A stretch of DNA of 64,000 nucleotides, from the NCBI GenBank assembly GCA_963585895.1, contig OY757904.1, forward strand, positions 4,711,982 to 4,775,981, given 5' to 3'. Source of the DNA: Sepioteuthis lessoniana. Its lineage: Eukaryota > Mollusca > Cephalopoda > Myopsida > Loliginidae. The position numbers were made by a program, and so were the translations under genes. Below are positions 9,401 through 24,200 of the stretch, piece by piece. Numbering within the stretch: position 1 is the stretch's first letter; each line of letters starts with the position of its first letter. The notes beneath the pieces were generated by a model that was not told where the DNA came from, ran no database searches, and saw only the letters and a list, made by a program, of their open reading frames with translations.

Positions 9401-11764
9401 CAAGTGATTTCCCGTTGATTTTACTCGCTTGTACACCGTAGACTCTATCTTGAAGAACGGATTGGATGTCACAGGGAACTAGAGGAACAAGTGATTTCCC
9501 GTTGATTTTACTCGCTTGTACACCGTAGACTCTATCCAGAAGAACGGATTGGATGTCACAAGGAACTAGAGGAACAAGTGATTTCCCGTTGATTTTACTC
9601 GCTTGTACACCGTAGACTCTATCCAGAAGAACGGATTGGATGTCACAGGGAACTAGAGGAACAAGTGATTTCCCGTTGATTTTACTCGCTTGTACACCTT
9701 AGACTCTATCCAGACGAACGGATTGGATGTCACAAGGAACTAGAGGAACAAGTGATTTCCCGTTGATTTTACTCGCTTGTACACCGTAGACTCTATCCAG
9801 AAGAACGGATTGGATGTCACAGGGAACTAGAGGAACAAGTGATTTCCCGTTGATTTTACTCGCTTGTACACCGTAGACTCTATCCAGAAGAACGGATTGG
9901 ATGTCACAGGGAACTAGAGGAACAAGTGATTTCCCGTTGATTTTACTCGCTTGTACACCGTGGACTCTATCCAGAAGAACGGATTGGATGTCACAAGGAA
10001 CTAGAGGAAAAGTGATTTCCCGTTGATTTTACTCGCTTGTACACCGTAGACTCTATCTTGAAGAACGGATTGGATGTCACAGGGAACTAGAGGAACAAGT
10101 GATTTCCCGTTGATTTTACTCGCTTGTACACCGTAGACTCTATCCAGAAGAACGGATTGGATGTCACTGGGAACTAGAGGAACAAGTGATTTCCCGTTGA
10201 TTTTACTCGCTTGTACACCGTAGACTCTATCCAGAAGAACGGATTGGATGTCACAGGGAACTAGAGGAACAAGTGATTTCCCGTTGATTTTACTCGCTTG
10301 TACACCGTAGACTCTATCCAGAAGAACGGATTGGATGTCACAGGGAACTAGAGGAACAAGTGATTTCCCGTTGATTTTACTCGCTTGTACACCGTAGACT
10401 CTATCTTGAAGAACGGATTGGATGTCACAGGGAACTAGAGGAACAAGTGATTTCCCGTTGATTTTACTCGCTTGTACACCGTGGACTCTATCCAGAAGAA
10501 CGGATTGGATGTCACAAGGAACTAGAGGAACAAGTGATTTCCCGTTGATTTTACTCGCTTGTACACCGTAGACTCTATCTTGAAGAACGGATTGGATGTC
10601 ACAGGGAACTAGAGGAACAAGTGATTTCCCGTTGATGTTACTCGCTTGTACACCGTAGACTCTATCCAGAAGAACGGATTGGATGTCACAGGGAACTAGA
10701 GGAACAAGTGATTTCCCGTTGATTTTACTCGCTTGTACACCGTAGACTCTATCCAGAAGAACGGATTGGATGTCACAAGGAACTAGAGGAACAAGTGATT
10801 TCCCGTTGATTTTACTCGCTTGTACACCGTTGACTCTATCCAGAAGAACGGATTGGATGTCACAGGGAACTAGAGGAACAAGTGATTTCCCGTTGATTTT
10901 ACTCGCTTGTACACCGTTGACTCTATCCAGAAGAACGGATTGGATGTCACAAGGAACTAGAGGAACAAGTGATTTCCCGTTGATTTTACTCGCTTGTACA
11001 CCGTTGACTCTATCCAGAAGAACGGATTGGATGTCACAGGGAACTAGAGGAACAAGTGATTTCCCGTTGATTTTACTCGCTTGTACACCGTAGACTCTAT
11101 CCAGAAGAACGGATTGGATGTCACAAGGAAGTAGAGGAACAAGTGATTTCCCGTTGATTTTACTCGCTTGTACACCGTTGACTCTATCCAGAAGAACGGA
11201 TTGGATGTCACAGGGAACTAGAGGAACAAGTGATTTCCCGTTGATTTTACTCGCTTGTACAGCGTTGACTCTATCCAGAAGGACGGATTGGATGTCAGAA
11301 GGAACTAGAGGAACAAGTGATTTCCCGTTGATTTTACTCGCTTGTACAGCGTTGACTCTATCCAGAAGAACGGATTGGATGTCACAGGGAACTAGAGGAA
11401 CAAGTGATTTCCCGTTGATTTTACTCGCTTGTACACCGTAGACTCTATCCAGAAGAACGGATTGGATGTCACAGGGAACTAGAGGAACAAGTGATTTCCC
11501 GTTGATTTTACTCGCTTGTACACCGTAGACTCTATCCAGAAGAACGGATTGGATGTCACAGGGAACTAGAGGAACAAGTGATTTCCCGTTGATTTTACTC
11601 GCTTGTACACCGTTGACTCTATCTTGAAGAACGGATTGGATGTCACAGGGAACTAGAGGAACAAGTGATTTCCCGTTGATTTTACTCGTTTGTACACCGT
11701 TGACTCTATCCAGAAGAACGGATTGGATGTCACAGGGAACTAGAGGAACAAGTGATTTCCCGTT

Positions 11765-14374
11765 GATTTTACTCGCTTGTACACCGTAGACTCTATCTTG
11801 AAGAACGGATTGGATGTCACAGGGAACTAGAGGAACAAGTGATTTCCCGTTGATTTTACTCGCTTGTACACCGTAGACTCTATCTTGAAGAACGGATTGG
11901 ATGTCACAGGGAAAAAGAGGAACAAGTGATTTCCCGTTGATTTTACTCGCTTGTACACCGTAGACTCTATCTTGAAGAACGGATTGGATGTCACAGGGAA
12001 CTAGAGGAACAAGTGATTTCCCGTTGATTTTACTCGCTTGTACACCGTAGACTCTATCCAGAAGAACTGATTGGATGTCACAGGGAACTAGAGGAACAAG
12101 TGATTTCCCGTTGATTTTACTCGCTTGTACACCGTAGACTCTATCCAGAAGAACTGATTGGATGTCACAGGGAACAAGAGGAACAAGTGATTTCCCGTTG
12201 ATTTTACTCGCTTGTACACCGTAGACTCTATCCAGAAGAACGGATTGGATGTCACAGGGAACTAGAGGAACAAGTGATTTCCCGTTGATTTTACTCGCTT
12301 GTACACCGTAGACTCTATCCAGAAGAACGGATTGGATGTCACAGGGAACTAGAGGAACAAGTGATTTCCCGTTGATTTTACTCGCTTGTACAGCGTAGAC
12401 TCTATCCAGAAGAACGGATTGGATGTCACAGGGAACTAGAGGAACAAGTGATTTCCCGTTGATTTTACTCGCTTGTACACCGTAGACTCTATCCAGAAGA
12501 ACGGATTGGATGTCACAAGGAACTAGAGGAACAAGTGATTTCCCGTTGATTTTACTCGCTTGTACAGCGTTGACTCTATCCAGAAGAACGGATTGGATGT
12601 CACAGGGAACTAGAGGAACAAGTGATTTCCCGTTGATTTTACTCGCTTGTACACCGTGGACTCTATCCAGAAGAACGGATTGGATGTCACAAGGAACTAG
12701 AGGAAGAAGTGATTTCCCGTTGATTTTACTCGCTTGTACACCGTAGACTCTATCTTGAAGAACGGATTGGATGTCACAGGGAACTAGAGGAACAAGTGAT
12801 TTCCCGTTGATTTTACTCGCTTGTACCCCGTGGACTCTATCCAGAAGAACGGATTAGATGTCAAAGGAAACTAGAGGAAAAAGTGATTTCCCGTTGATTT
12901 TACTCGCTTGTACACCGTAGACTCTATCCAGAAGGATTGATTGGATGTCACAGAGAACTAGAGGAACAAGTGAGTTCCCGTTGATTTTACTCGCTTGTAC
13001 ACCGTTGACTCTATCCAGAAGAACGGATTGGATGTCAAAGGGAACTAGAGGAACAAGTGATTTCCCGTTGATTTTACTCGCTTGTACACCGTAGACTCTA
13101 TCTTGAAGAACGGATTGGATGTCACAGGGAACTAGAGGAACAAGTGATTTCTCGTTGATTTTACTCGCTTGTACACCGTAGACTCTATCTTGAAGAACGG
13201 ATTGGATGTCACAGGGAACTAGAGGAACAAGTGATTTTCCGTTGATTTTACTCGCTTGTACACCGTAGACTCTATCTTGAAGAACGGATTGGATGTCACA
13301 GGGAACTAGAGGAACAAGTGATTTCCCGTTGATTTTACTCGCTTGTACACCGTAGACTCTATCCAGAAGAACTGATTGGATGTCACAGGGAACTAGAGGA
13401 ACAAGTGATTTCCCGTTGATTTTACTCGCTTGTACACCGTAGACTCTATCCAGAAGAACTGATTGGATGTCACAGGGAACAAGAGGAACAAGTGATTTCC
13501 CGTTGATTTTACTCGCTTGTACACCGTAGACTCTATCCAGAAGAACGGATTGGATGTCACAGGGAACTAGAGGAACAAGTGATTTCCCGTTGATTTTACT
13601 CGCTTGTACACCGTAGACTCTATCCAGAAGAACGGATTGGATGTCACAGGGAACTAGAGGAACAAGTGATTTCCCGTTGATTTTACTCGCTTGTACAGCG
13701 TAGACTCTATCCAGAAGAACGGATTGGATGTCACAGGGAACTAGAGGAACAAGTGATTTCCCGTTGATTTTACTCGCTTGTACACCGTAGACTCTATCCA
13801 GAAGAACGGATTGGATGTCACAAGGAACTAGAGGAACAAGTGATTTCCCGTTGATTTTACTCGCTTGTACAGCGTTGACTCTATCCAGAAGAACGGATTG
13901 GATGTCACAGGGAACTAGAGGAACAAGTGATTTCCCGTTGATTTTACTCGCTTGTACACCGTGGACTCTATCCAGAAGAACGGATTGGATGTCACAAGGA
14001 ACTAGAGGAAGAAGTGATTTCCCGTTGATTTTACTCGCTTGTACACCGTAGACTCTATCTTGAAGAACGGATTGGATGTCACAGGGAACTAGAGGAACAA
14101 GTGATTTCCCGTTGATTTTACTCGCTTGTACCCCGTGGACTCTATCCAGAAGAACGGATTGGATGTCAAAGGAAACTAGAGGAAAAAGTGATTTCCCGTT
14201 GATTTTACTCGCTTGTACACCGTAGACTCTATCCAGAAGGATTGATTGGATGTCACAGAGAACTAGAGGAACAAGTGAGTTCCCGTTGATTTTACTCGCT
14301 TGTACACCGTTGACTCTATCCAGAAGAACGGATTGGATGTCAAAGGGAACTAGAGGAACAAGTGATTCCCCGTT
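11765..14374 (+). repeat. 15-monomer (1305-bp) block in tandem, two copies
   Basis: Rare variants recur exactly 1305 bases apart: GGAACAAGAG at 12171 and 13476, GAAGAACTGA at 12061 and 13366, GATGTCAAAG at 13031 and 14336, and three successive CTTG monomers at the start of each copy. The two copies differ by a few private substitutions, for example GGAAAAAGAGG near 11911 only. Confidence 0.85.
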
Positions 14375-15779
14375 GATTTTACTCGCTTGTACACCGTAGA
14401 CTCTATCCAGAAGAACGGATTGGATGTCACAAGGAACTAGAGGAACAAGTGATTTCCCGTTGATTTTACTCGCTTGTACACCGTTGACTCTATCCAGAAG
14501 AACGGATTGGATGTCACAGGGAACTAGAGGAACAAGTGATTTCCCGTTGATTTTACTCGCTTGTACACCGTAGACTCTATCCAGAAGAACGGATTGGATG
14601 TCACAGGGAACTAGAGGAACAAGTGATTTCCCGTTGATTTTACTCGCTTGAACACCGTAGACTCTATCCAGAAGAACGGATTGGATGTCACAGGGAACTA
14701 GAGGAACAAGTGATTTCCCGTTGATTTTACTCGCTTGTACAGCGTTGACTCTATCCAGAAGAACGGATTGGATGTCACAGGGAACTAGAGGAACAAGTGA
14801 TTTCCCGTTGATTTTACTCGCTTGAACACCGTTGACTCTATCCAGAAGAACGGATTGGATGTCACAGGGAACTAGAGGAACAAGTGATTTCCCGTTGATT
14901 TTACTCGCTTGTACACCGTAGACTCTATCCAGAAGAACGGATTGGATGTCACAGGGAACTAGAGGAACAAGTGATTTCCCGTTGATTTTACTCGCTTGTA
15001 CACCGTAGACTCTATCCAGAAGAATGGATTGGATGTCACAGGGAACTAGAGGAACAAGTGATTTCCCGTTGATTTTACTCGCTTGAACACCGTTGACTCT
15101 ATCCAGAAGAACGGATTGGATGTCACAGGGAACTAGAGGAACAAGTGATTTCCCGTTGATTTTACTCGCTTGTACACCGTAGACTCTATCCAGAAGAACG
15201 GATTGGATATCACAGGGAACTAGAGGAACAAGTGATTTCCCGTTGATTTTACTCGCTTGTACACCGTAGACTCTATCCAGAAGAACGGATTGGATGTCAC
15301 AGGGAACTAGAGGAACAAGTGATTTCCCGTTGATTTTACTCGCTTGTACACCGTAGACTCTATCCAGAAGAACGGATTGGATGTCACAGGGAACTAGAGG
15401 AACAAGGGATTTCCCGTTGATTTTACTCGCTTGTACAGCGTAGACTCCATCCAGAAGGACGGATTGGATGTCACAGGGAACTAGAGGAACAAGGGATTTC
15501 CCGTTGATTTTACTCGCTTGTACACCGTAGACTCTATCCAGAAGAACGGATTGGATGTCACAGGGAACTAGAGGAACAAGTGATATCCCGTTGATTTTAC
15601 TAGCTTGTACAGCGTAGACTCCATCCAGAAGGACGGATTGGATGTCACAGGGAACTAGAGGAACAAGGGATTTCCCGTTGATTTTACTCGCTTGAACACC
15701 GTAGACTCTATCCAGAAGAACGGATTGGATGTCACAGGGAACTAGAGGAACAAGTGATTTCCCGTTGATTTTACTCGCT

Positions 15780-18700
15780 TGTACAGCGTAGACTCTATCC
15801 AGAAGAACGGATTGGATGTCACAGGGAACTAGAGGAACAAGGGATTTCCCGTTGATTTTACTCGCTTGTACAGCGTAGACTCTATCCAGAAGGACGGATT
15901 GGATGTCACAGGGAACTAGAGGAACAAGTGATTTCCCGTTGATTTTACTCGCTTGTACAGCGTAGACTCTATCCAGAAGAACGGATTGGATGTCACAGGG
16001 AACTAGAGGAACAAGTGATTTCCCGTTGATTTTACTCGCTTGTACAGCGTTGACTCTGTCCAGAAGGACGGATTGGATGTCACAGGGAACTAGAGGAACA
16101 AGTGATTTCCCGTTGATTTTCCTCGCTTGTACACCGTAGACTCTATCCAGAAGAACGGATTGGATGTCACAGGGAACTAGAGGAACAAGTGATTTCCCGT
16201 TGATTTTACTCGCTTGTACACCGTAGACTCTCTCCAGAAGAACGGATTGGATGTCACAGGGAACTAGAGGAACAAGTGATTTCCCGTTGATTTTACTCGC
16301 TTGTACACCGTAGACTCTCTCCAGAAGAACGGATTGGATGTCACAGGGAACTAGAGGAACAAGTGATTTCCCGTTGATTTTACTCGCTTGTACACCGTTG
16401 ACTCTATCCAGAAGAACGGATTGGATGTCACAGGGAACTAGAGGAACAAGTGATTTCCCGTTGATTTTACTCGCTTGTACATCGTAGACTCTATCCAGAA
16501 GAACGGATTGGATGTCACAGGGAACTAGAGGAACAAGTGATTTCCCGTTGATTTTACTCGCTTGTACACCGTAGACTCTATCCAGAAGAACGGATTGGAT
16601 GTCACAGGGAACTAGAGGAACAAGTGATTTCCCGTTGATTTTACTCGCTTGTACAGCGTAGACTCTATCCAGAGGAACGGATTGGATGTCACAAGGAACT
16701 AGAGGAACAAGTGATTTCCCGTTGATTTTACTCGCTTGTACACCGTAGACTCTATCCAGAAGAACGGATTGGATGTCACAGGGAACTAGAGGAACAAGTG
16801 ATTTCCCGTTGATTTTACTCGCTTGTACACCGTTGACTCTATCCAGAAGAACGGATTGGATGTCACAGGGAACTAGAGGAACAAGTGATTTCCCGTTGAG
16901 TTTACTCGCTTGTACACCGTAGACTCCATCCAGAAGAACGGATTGGATGTCACAGGGAACTAGAGGAACAAGTGATTTCCCGTTGATTTTACTCGCTTGT
17001 ACACCGTAGACTCTATCCAGAAGAACGGATTGGATGTCACAGGGAACTAGAGGAACAAGTGATTTCCCGTTGATTTTACTCGCTTGTACACCGTAGACTC
17101 TATCTTGAAGAACGGATTGGATGTCACAGGGAACTAGAGGAACAAGTGATTTCCCGTTGATTTTACTCGCTTGTACACCGTGGACTCTATCCAGAAGAAC
17201 GGATTGGATGTCACAAGGAACTAGAGGAACAAGTGATTTCCCGTTGATTTTACTCGCTTGTACACCGTAGACTCTATCTTGAAGAACGGATTGGATGTCA
17301 CAGGGAACTAGAGGAACAAGTGATTTCCCGTTGATTTTACTCGCTTGTACACCGTAGACTCTATCTTAAAGAACGGATTGGATGTCACAGGGAACTAGAG
17401 GAACAAGTGATTTCCCGTTGATTTTACTCGCTTGAACACCGTTGACTCTATCCAGAAGAACGGATTGGATGTCACAGGGAACTAGACGAACAAGTGATTT
17501 CCCGTTGATTTTACTAGCTTGAACACCGTAGACTCTATCCAGAAGAACGGATTGGATGTCACAGGGAACTAAAGGAACAAGTGATTTCCCGTTGATTTTA
17601 CTCGCTTGTACACCGTAGACTCTATCCAGAAGGACGGATTGGATGTCACAGGGAACTAGAGGAACAAGTGATTTCCCGTTGATTTTACTCGCTTGTACAC
17701 CGTAGACTCTATCTTGAAGAACAGATTGGATGTCACAGGGAACTAGAGGAACAAGTGATTTCCCGTTGATTTTACTCGCTTGTACACCGTAGACTCTATC
17801 CAGAAGAACGGATTGGATGTCACAGGGAACTAGAGGAACAAGTGATTTCCCGTTGATTTTACTCGCTTGTACACCGTAGACTCTATCCAGAAGAACGGAT
17901 TGGATGTCACAAGGAACTAGAGGAACAAGTGATTTCCCGTTGATTTTACTCGCTTGTACACCGTAGACTCTATCCAGAAGAACGGATTGGATGTCACAGG
18001 GAACTAGAGGAACAAGTGATTTCCCGTTGATTTTACTCGCTTGTACACCGTAGACTCTATCCAGAAGAACGGATTGGATGTCACAGGGAACTAGAGGAAC
18101 AAGTGATTTCCCGTTGATTTTACTCGCTTGTACACCGTAGACTCTATCCAGAAGAACGGATTGGATGTCACAGGGAACTAGAGGAACAAGTGATTTCCCG
18201 TTGATTTTACTCGCTTGTACACCGTAGACTCTATCCAGAAGAACGGATTGGATGTCACAGGGAACTAGAGGAACAAGTGATTTCCCGTTGATTTTACTCG
18301 CTTGTACACCGTTGACTCTATCCAGAAGAACGGATTGGATGTCACAAGGAACTAGAGGAACAAGTGATTTCCCGTTGATTTTACTCGCTTGTACACCGTA
18401 GACTCTATCCAGAGGAACGGATTGGATGTCACAAGGAACTAGAGGAACAAGTGATTTCCCGTTGATTTTACTCGCTTGTACAGCGTAGACTCCATCCAGA
18501 AGAACGGATTGGATGTCACAGGGAACTAGAGGAACAAGGGATTTCCCGTTGATTTTACTCGCTTGTACAGCGTAGACTCTATCCAGAAGGACGGATTGGA
18601 TGTCACAGGGAACTAGAGGAACAAGTGATTTCCCGTTGATTTTACTCGCTTGTACAGCGTAGACTCTATCCAGAAGAACGGATTGGATGTCACAGGGAAC

Positions 18701-21270
18701 TAGAGGAACAAGTGATTTCCCGTTGATTTTACTCGCTTGTACAGCGTTGACTCTGTCCAGAAGGACGGATTGGATGTCACAGGGAACTAGAGGAACAAGT
18801 GATTTCCCGTTGATTTTACTCGCTTGTACACCGTAGACTCTATCCAGAAGAACGGATTGGATGTCACAGGGAACTAGAGGAACAAGTGATTTCCCGTTGA
18901 TTTTACTCGCTTGTACACCGTAGACTCTCTCCAGAAGAACGGATTGGATGTCACAGGGAACTAGAGGAACAAGTGATTTCCCGTTGATTTTACTCGCTTG
19001 TACACCGTAGACTCTCTCCAGAAGAACGGATTGGATGTCACAGGGAACTAGAGGAACAAGTGATTTCCCGTTGATTTTACACGCTTGTACACCGTTGACT
19101 CTATCCAGAAGAACGGATTGGATGTCACAGGGAACCAGAGGAACAAGTGATTTCCCGTTGATTTTACTCGCTTGTACATCGTAGACTCTATCCAGAAGAA
19201 CGGATTGGATGTCACAGGGAACTAGAGGAACAAGTGATTTCCCGTTGATTTTACTCGCTTGTACACCGTAGACTCTATCCAGAAGAACGGATTGGATGTC
19301 ACAGGGAACTAGAGGAACAAGTGATTTCCCGTTGATTTTACTCGCTTGTACAGCGTAGACTCTATCCAGAGGAACGGATTGGATGTCACAAGGAACTAGA
19401 GGAACAAGTGATTTCCCGTTGATTTTACTCGCTTGTACACCGTAGACTCTATCCAGAAGAACGGATTGGATGTCACAGGGAACTAGAGGAACAAGTGATT
19501 TCCCGTTGATTTTACTCGCTTGTACACCGTTGACTCTATCCAGAAGAACGGATTGGATGTCACAGGGAACTAGAGGAACAAGTGATTTCCCGTTGAGTTT
19601 ACTCGCTTGTACACCGTAGACTCCATCCAGAAGAACGGATTGGATGTCACAGGGAACTAGAGGAACAAGTGATTTCCCGTTGATTTTACTCGCTTGTACA
19701 CCGTAGACTCTATCCAGAAGAACGGATTGGATGTCACAGGGAACTAGAGGAACTAGTGATTTCCCGTTGATTTTACTCGCTTGTACACCGTTGACTCTAT
19801 CCAGAAGAACGGATTGGATGTCACAAGGAACTAGAGGAACAAGTGATTTCCCGTTGATTTTACTCGCTTGTACACCGTAGACTCTATCCAGAAGAACGGA
19901 CTGGATGTCACAGGGAACTAGAGGAACAAGTGATTTCCCGTTGATTTTACTCGCTTGTACACCGTAGACTCTATCTTGAAGAACGGATTGGATGTCACAG
20001 GGAACTAGAGGAACAAGTGATTTCCCGTTGATTTTACTCGCTTGTACACCGTGGACTCTATCCAGAAGAACGGATTGGATGTCACAAGGAAATAGAGGAA
20101 CAAGTGATTTCCCGTTGATTTTACTCGCTTGTACACCGTAGACTCTATCTTGAAGAACGGATTGGATGTCACAGGGAACTAGAGGAACAAGTGATTTCCC
20201 GTTGATTTTACTCGCTTGTACACCGTAGACTCTATCTTGAAGAACGGATTGGATGTCACAGGGAACTAGAGGAACAAGTGATTTCCCGTTGATTTTACTC
20301 GCTTGAACACCGTTGACTCTATCCAGAAGAACGGATTGGATGTCACAGGGAACTAGACGAACAAGTGATTTCCCGTTGATTTTACTAGCTTGAACACCGT
20401 AGACTCTATCCAGAAGAACGGATTGGATGTCACAGGGAACTAAAGGAACAAGTGATTTCCCGTTGATTTTACTCGCTTGTACACCGTAGACTCTATCCAG
20501 AAGGACGGATTGGATGTCACAGGGAACTAGAGGAACAAGTGATTTCCCGTTGATTTTACTCGCTTGTACACCGTAGACTCTATCTTGAAGAACGGATTGG
20601 ATGTCACAGGGAACTAGAGGAACAAGTGATTTCCCGTTGATTTTACTCGCTTGTACACCGTAGACTCTATCCAGAAGAACGGATTGGTTGTCACAGGGAA
20701 CTAGAGGAACAAGTGATTTCCCGTTGATTTTACTCGCTTGTACACCGTAGACTCTATCCAGAAGAACGGATTGGATGTCACAAGGAACTAGAGGAACAAG
20801 TGATTTCCCGTTGATTTTACTCGCTTGTACACCGTAGACTCTATCCAGAAGAACGGATTGGATGTCACAAGGAACTAGAGGAACAAGTGATTTCCCGTTG
20901 ATTTTACTCGCTTGTACACCGTAGACTCTATCCAGAAGAACGGATTGGATGTCACAGGGAACTAGAGGAACAAGTGATTTCCCGTTGATTTTACTCGCTT
21001 GTACACCGTAGACTCTATCCAGAAGAACGGATTGGATGTCACAGGGAACTAGAGGAACAAGTGATTTCCCGTTGATTTTACTCGCTTGTACACCGTTGAC
21101 TCTATCCAGAAGAACGGATTGGATGTCACAAGGAACTAGAGGAACAAGTGATTTCCCGTTGATTTTACTCGCTTGTACACCGTAGACTCTATCCAGAGGA
21201 ACGGATTGGATGTCACAAGGAACTAGAGGAACAAGTGATTTCCCGTTGATTTTACTCGCTTGTACACCGT
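15780..21270 (+). repeat. Large block duplication (about 31-33 monomers)
   Basis: TGACTCTGTC occurs at 16051 and 18748 (2697 bp = 31 units). ACTAGACGAA occurs at 17481 and 20352 (2871 bp = 33 units). CTATCCAGAGGAACGG near 18404 recurs near 21188 (2784 bp = 32 units). The offsets differ by whole monomers, so this is one block of about 2.7 kb copied once and then changed by gain or loss of one or two units. The first part (15780 to about 17090) is itself about 15 monomers long. Confidence 0.75.
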
Positions 21271-24200
21271 TGACTCTATCCAGAAGAACGGATTGGATGT
21301 CACAGGTAACTAGAGGAACAAGTGATTTCCCGTTGATTTTACTCGCTTGAACACCGTTGACTCTATCCAGAAGAACGGATTGGATGTCACAGGGAACTAG
21401 AGGAACAAGTGATTTCCCGTTGATTTTACTCGCTTGAACACCGTAGACTCTATCCAGAAGAACGGATTGGATGTCACAGGGAACTAAAGGAACAAGTGAT
21501 TTCCCGTTGATTTTACTCGCTTGTACACCGTAGACTCTATCCAGAAGGACGGATTGGATGTCACAGGGAACTAGAGGAACAAGTGATTTCCCGTTGATTT
21601 TACTCGCTTGTACACCGTAGACTCTATCTTGAAGAACGTATTGGATGTCACAGGGAACTAGAGGAACAAGTGATTTCCCGTAGATTTTACTCGCTTGTAC
21701 ACCGTAGACTCTATCCAGAAGAACGGATTGGATGTCACAGGGAACTAGAGGAACAAGTGATTTCCCGTTGCTTTTACTCGCTTGTACACCGTAGACTCTA
21801 TCCAGAAGAACGGATTGGATGTCACAAGGAACTAGAGGAACAAGTGATTTCCCGTTGATTTTACTCGCTTGTACACCGTAGACTCTATCCAGAAGAACGG
21901 ATTGGATGTCACAGGGAACTAGAGGAACAAGTGATTTCCCGTTGATTTTACTCGCTTGTACACCGTAGACTCTATCCAGAAGAACGGATTGGATGTCACA
22001 GGGAACTAGAGGAACAAGTGATTTCCCGTTGATTTTACTCGCTTGTACACCGTTGACTCTATCCAGAAGAACGGATTGGATGTCACAGGGAACTAGAGGA
22101 ACAAGTGATTTCCCGTTGATTTTACTCGCTTGTACACCGTAGACTCTATCCAGAAGAACGGATTGGATGTCACAGGGAACTAGAGGAACAAGTGATTTCC
22201 CGTTGATTTTACTCGCTTGTACACCGTAGACTCTATCTTGAAGAACGGATTGGATGTCACAGGGAACTAGAGGAACAAGTGATTTCCCGTTGATTTTACT
22301 CGCTTGTACATCGTAGACTCTATCCAGAAGAACGGATTGGATGTCACAGGGAACTAGAGGAACAAGTGATTTCCCGTTGATTTTACTCGCTTGTACACCG
22401 TTGACTCTATCCAGAAGAACGGATTGGATGTCACAAGGAACTAGAGGAACAAGTGATTTCCCGTTGATTTTACTCGCTTGTACACCGTAGACTCTATCCA
22501 GAGGAACGGATTTGATGTCACAAGGAACTAGAGGAACAAGTGATTTCCCGTTGATTTTACTCGCTTGTACACCGTAGACTCTATCCAGAAGAACGGATTG
22601 GATGTCACAGGGAACTAGAGGAACAAGTGATTTCCCGTTGATTTTACTCGCTTGAACACCGTTTACTCTATCCAGAAGAACGGATTGGATGTCACAGGGA
22701 ACTAGAGGAACAAGTGATTTCCCGTTGATTTTACTCGCTTGAACACCGTAGACTCTATGCAGAAGAAAGGATTGGATGTCACAGGGAACTAAAGGAACAA
22801 GTGATTTCCCGTTGATTTCACTCGCTTGTACACCGTAGACTCTATCCAGAAGGACGGATTGGATGTCACAGGGATCTAGAGGAACAAGTGATTTCCCGTT
22901 GATTTTACTCGCTTGAACACCGTAGACTCTATCCAGAAGGACGGATTGGATGTCACAGGGAACTAGAGGAACAAGTGATTTCCCGTTGATTTTACTCGCT
23001 TGAACACCGTTGACTCTATCCAGAAGGACGGATTGGATGTCACAGGGAACTAGAGGAACAAGTGATTTTCCGTTGATTTTACTCGCTTGTACAGCGTAGA
23101 CTCTATCCAGAAGAACGGATTGGATGTCACAGGGAACTAGAGGAACAAGTGATTTCCCGTTGATTTTACTCGCTTGTACACCGTTGACTCTATCCAGAGG
23201 AACGGATTGGATGTCACAGGGAACTAGAGGAACAAGTGATTTCCCGTTGATTTTACTCTCTTGTACACCGTAGACTCTATCCAGAAGAACGGATTGGATG
23301 TCACAGGGAACTAGAGGAACAAGTGATTTCCCGTTGATTTTACTCGCTTGAACACCGTAGACTCTATCCAGAAGAACGGATTGGATGTCACAGGGAACTA
23401 GAGGAACAAGTGATTTCCCGTTGATTTTACTCGCTTGAACACCGTAGACTCTATCCAGAAGAACGGATTGGATGTCACAGGGAACTAGAGGAACAAGTGA
23501 TTTTCCGTTGATTTTACTCGCTTGAACACCGTAGACTCTATCCAGAAGAACGGATTGGATGTCACAGGGAACTAGAGGAACAAGTGATTTCCCGTTGATT
23601 TTACTCGCTTGTACACCGTTGACTCTATCCAGAAGAACGGATTGGATGTCACAAGGAACTAGAGGAACAAGTGATTTCCCGTTGATTTTACTCGCTTGTA
23701 CACCGTAGACTCTATCTTGAAGAACGGATTGGATGTCACAGGGAACTAGAGGAACAAGTGATTTCCCGTTGATTTTACTCGCTTGTACACCGTAGACTCT
23801 ATCTTGAAGAACGGATTGGATGTCACAGGGAACTAGAGGAACAAGTGATTTCCCGTTGATTTTACTCGCTTGTACATCGTAGACTCTATCCAGAAGAACG
23901 GATTGGATGTCACAGGGAACTAGAGGAACAAGTGATTTCCCGTTGATTTTACTCGCTTGTACACCGTTGACTCTATCCAGAAGAACGGATTGGATGTCAC
24001 AAGGAACTAGAGGAACAAGTGATTTCCCGTTGATTTTACTCGCTTGTACACCGTAGACTCTATCCAGAGGAACGGATTTGATGTCACAAGGAACTAGAGG
24101 AACAAGTGATTTCCCGTTGATTTTACTCGCTTGTACACCGTAGACTCTATCCAGAAGAACGGATTGGATGTCACAGGGAACTAGAGGAACAAGTGATTTC

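Noticed and set aside
6682-14051. Plus-strand repeat ORFs starting MSQGTRGTSDF (for example 6682-7092, 7117-7527, 10770-11093, 12510-12746)
   Set aside because: The consensus has TAG in this frame (ACACCGTAGAC). The ORFs exist only where neighbouring monomers have TTG or TGG instead. They are remnants of the LINE RT frame, not genes.
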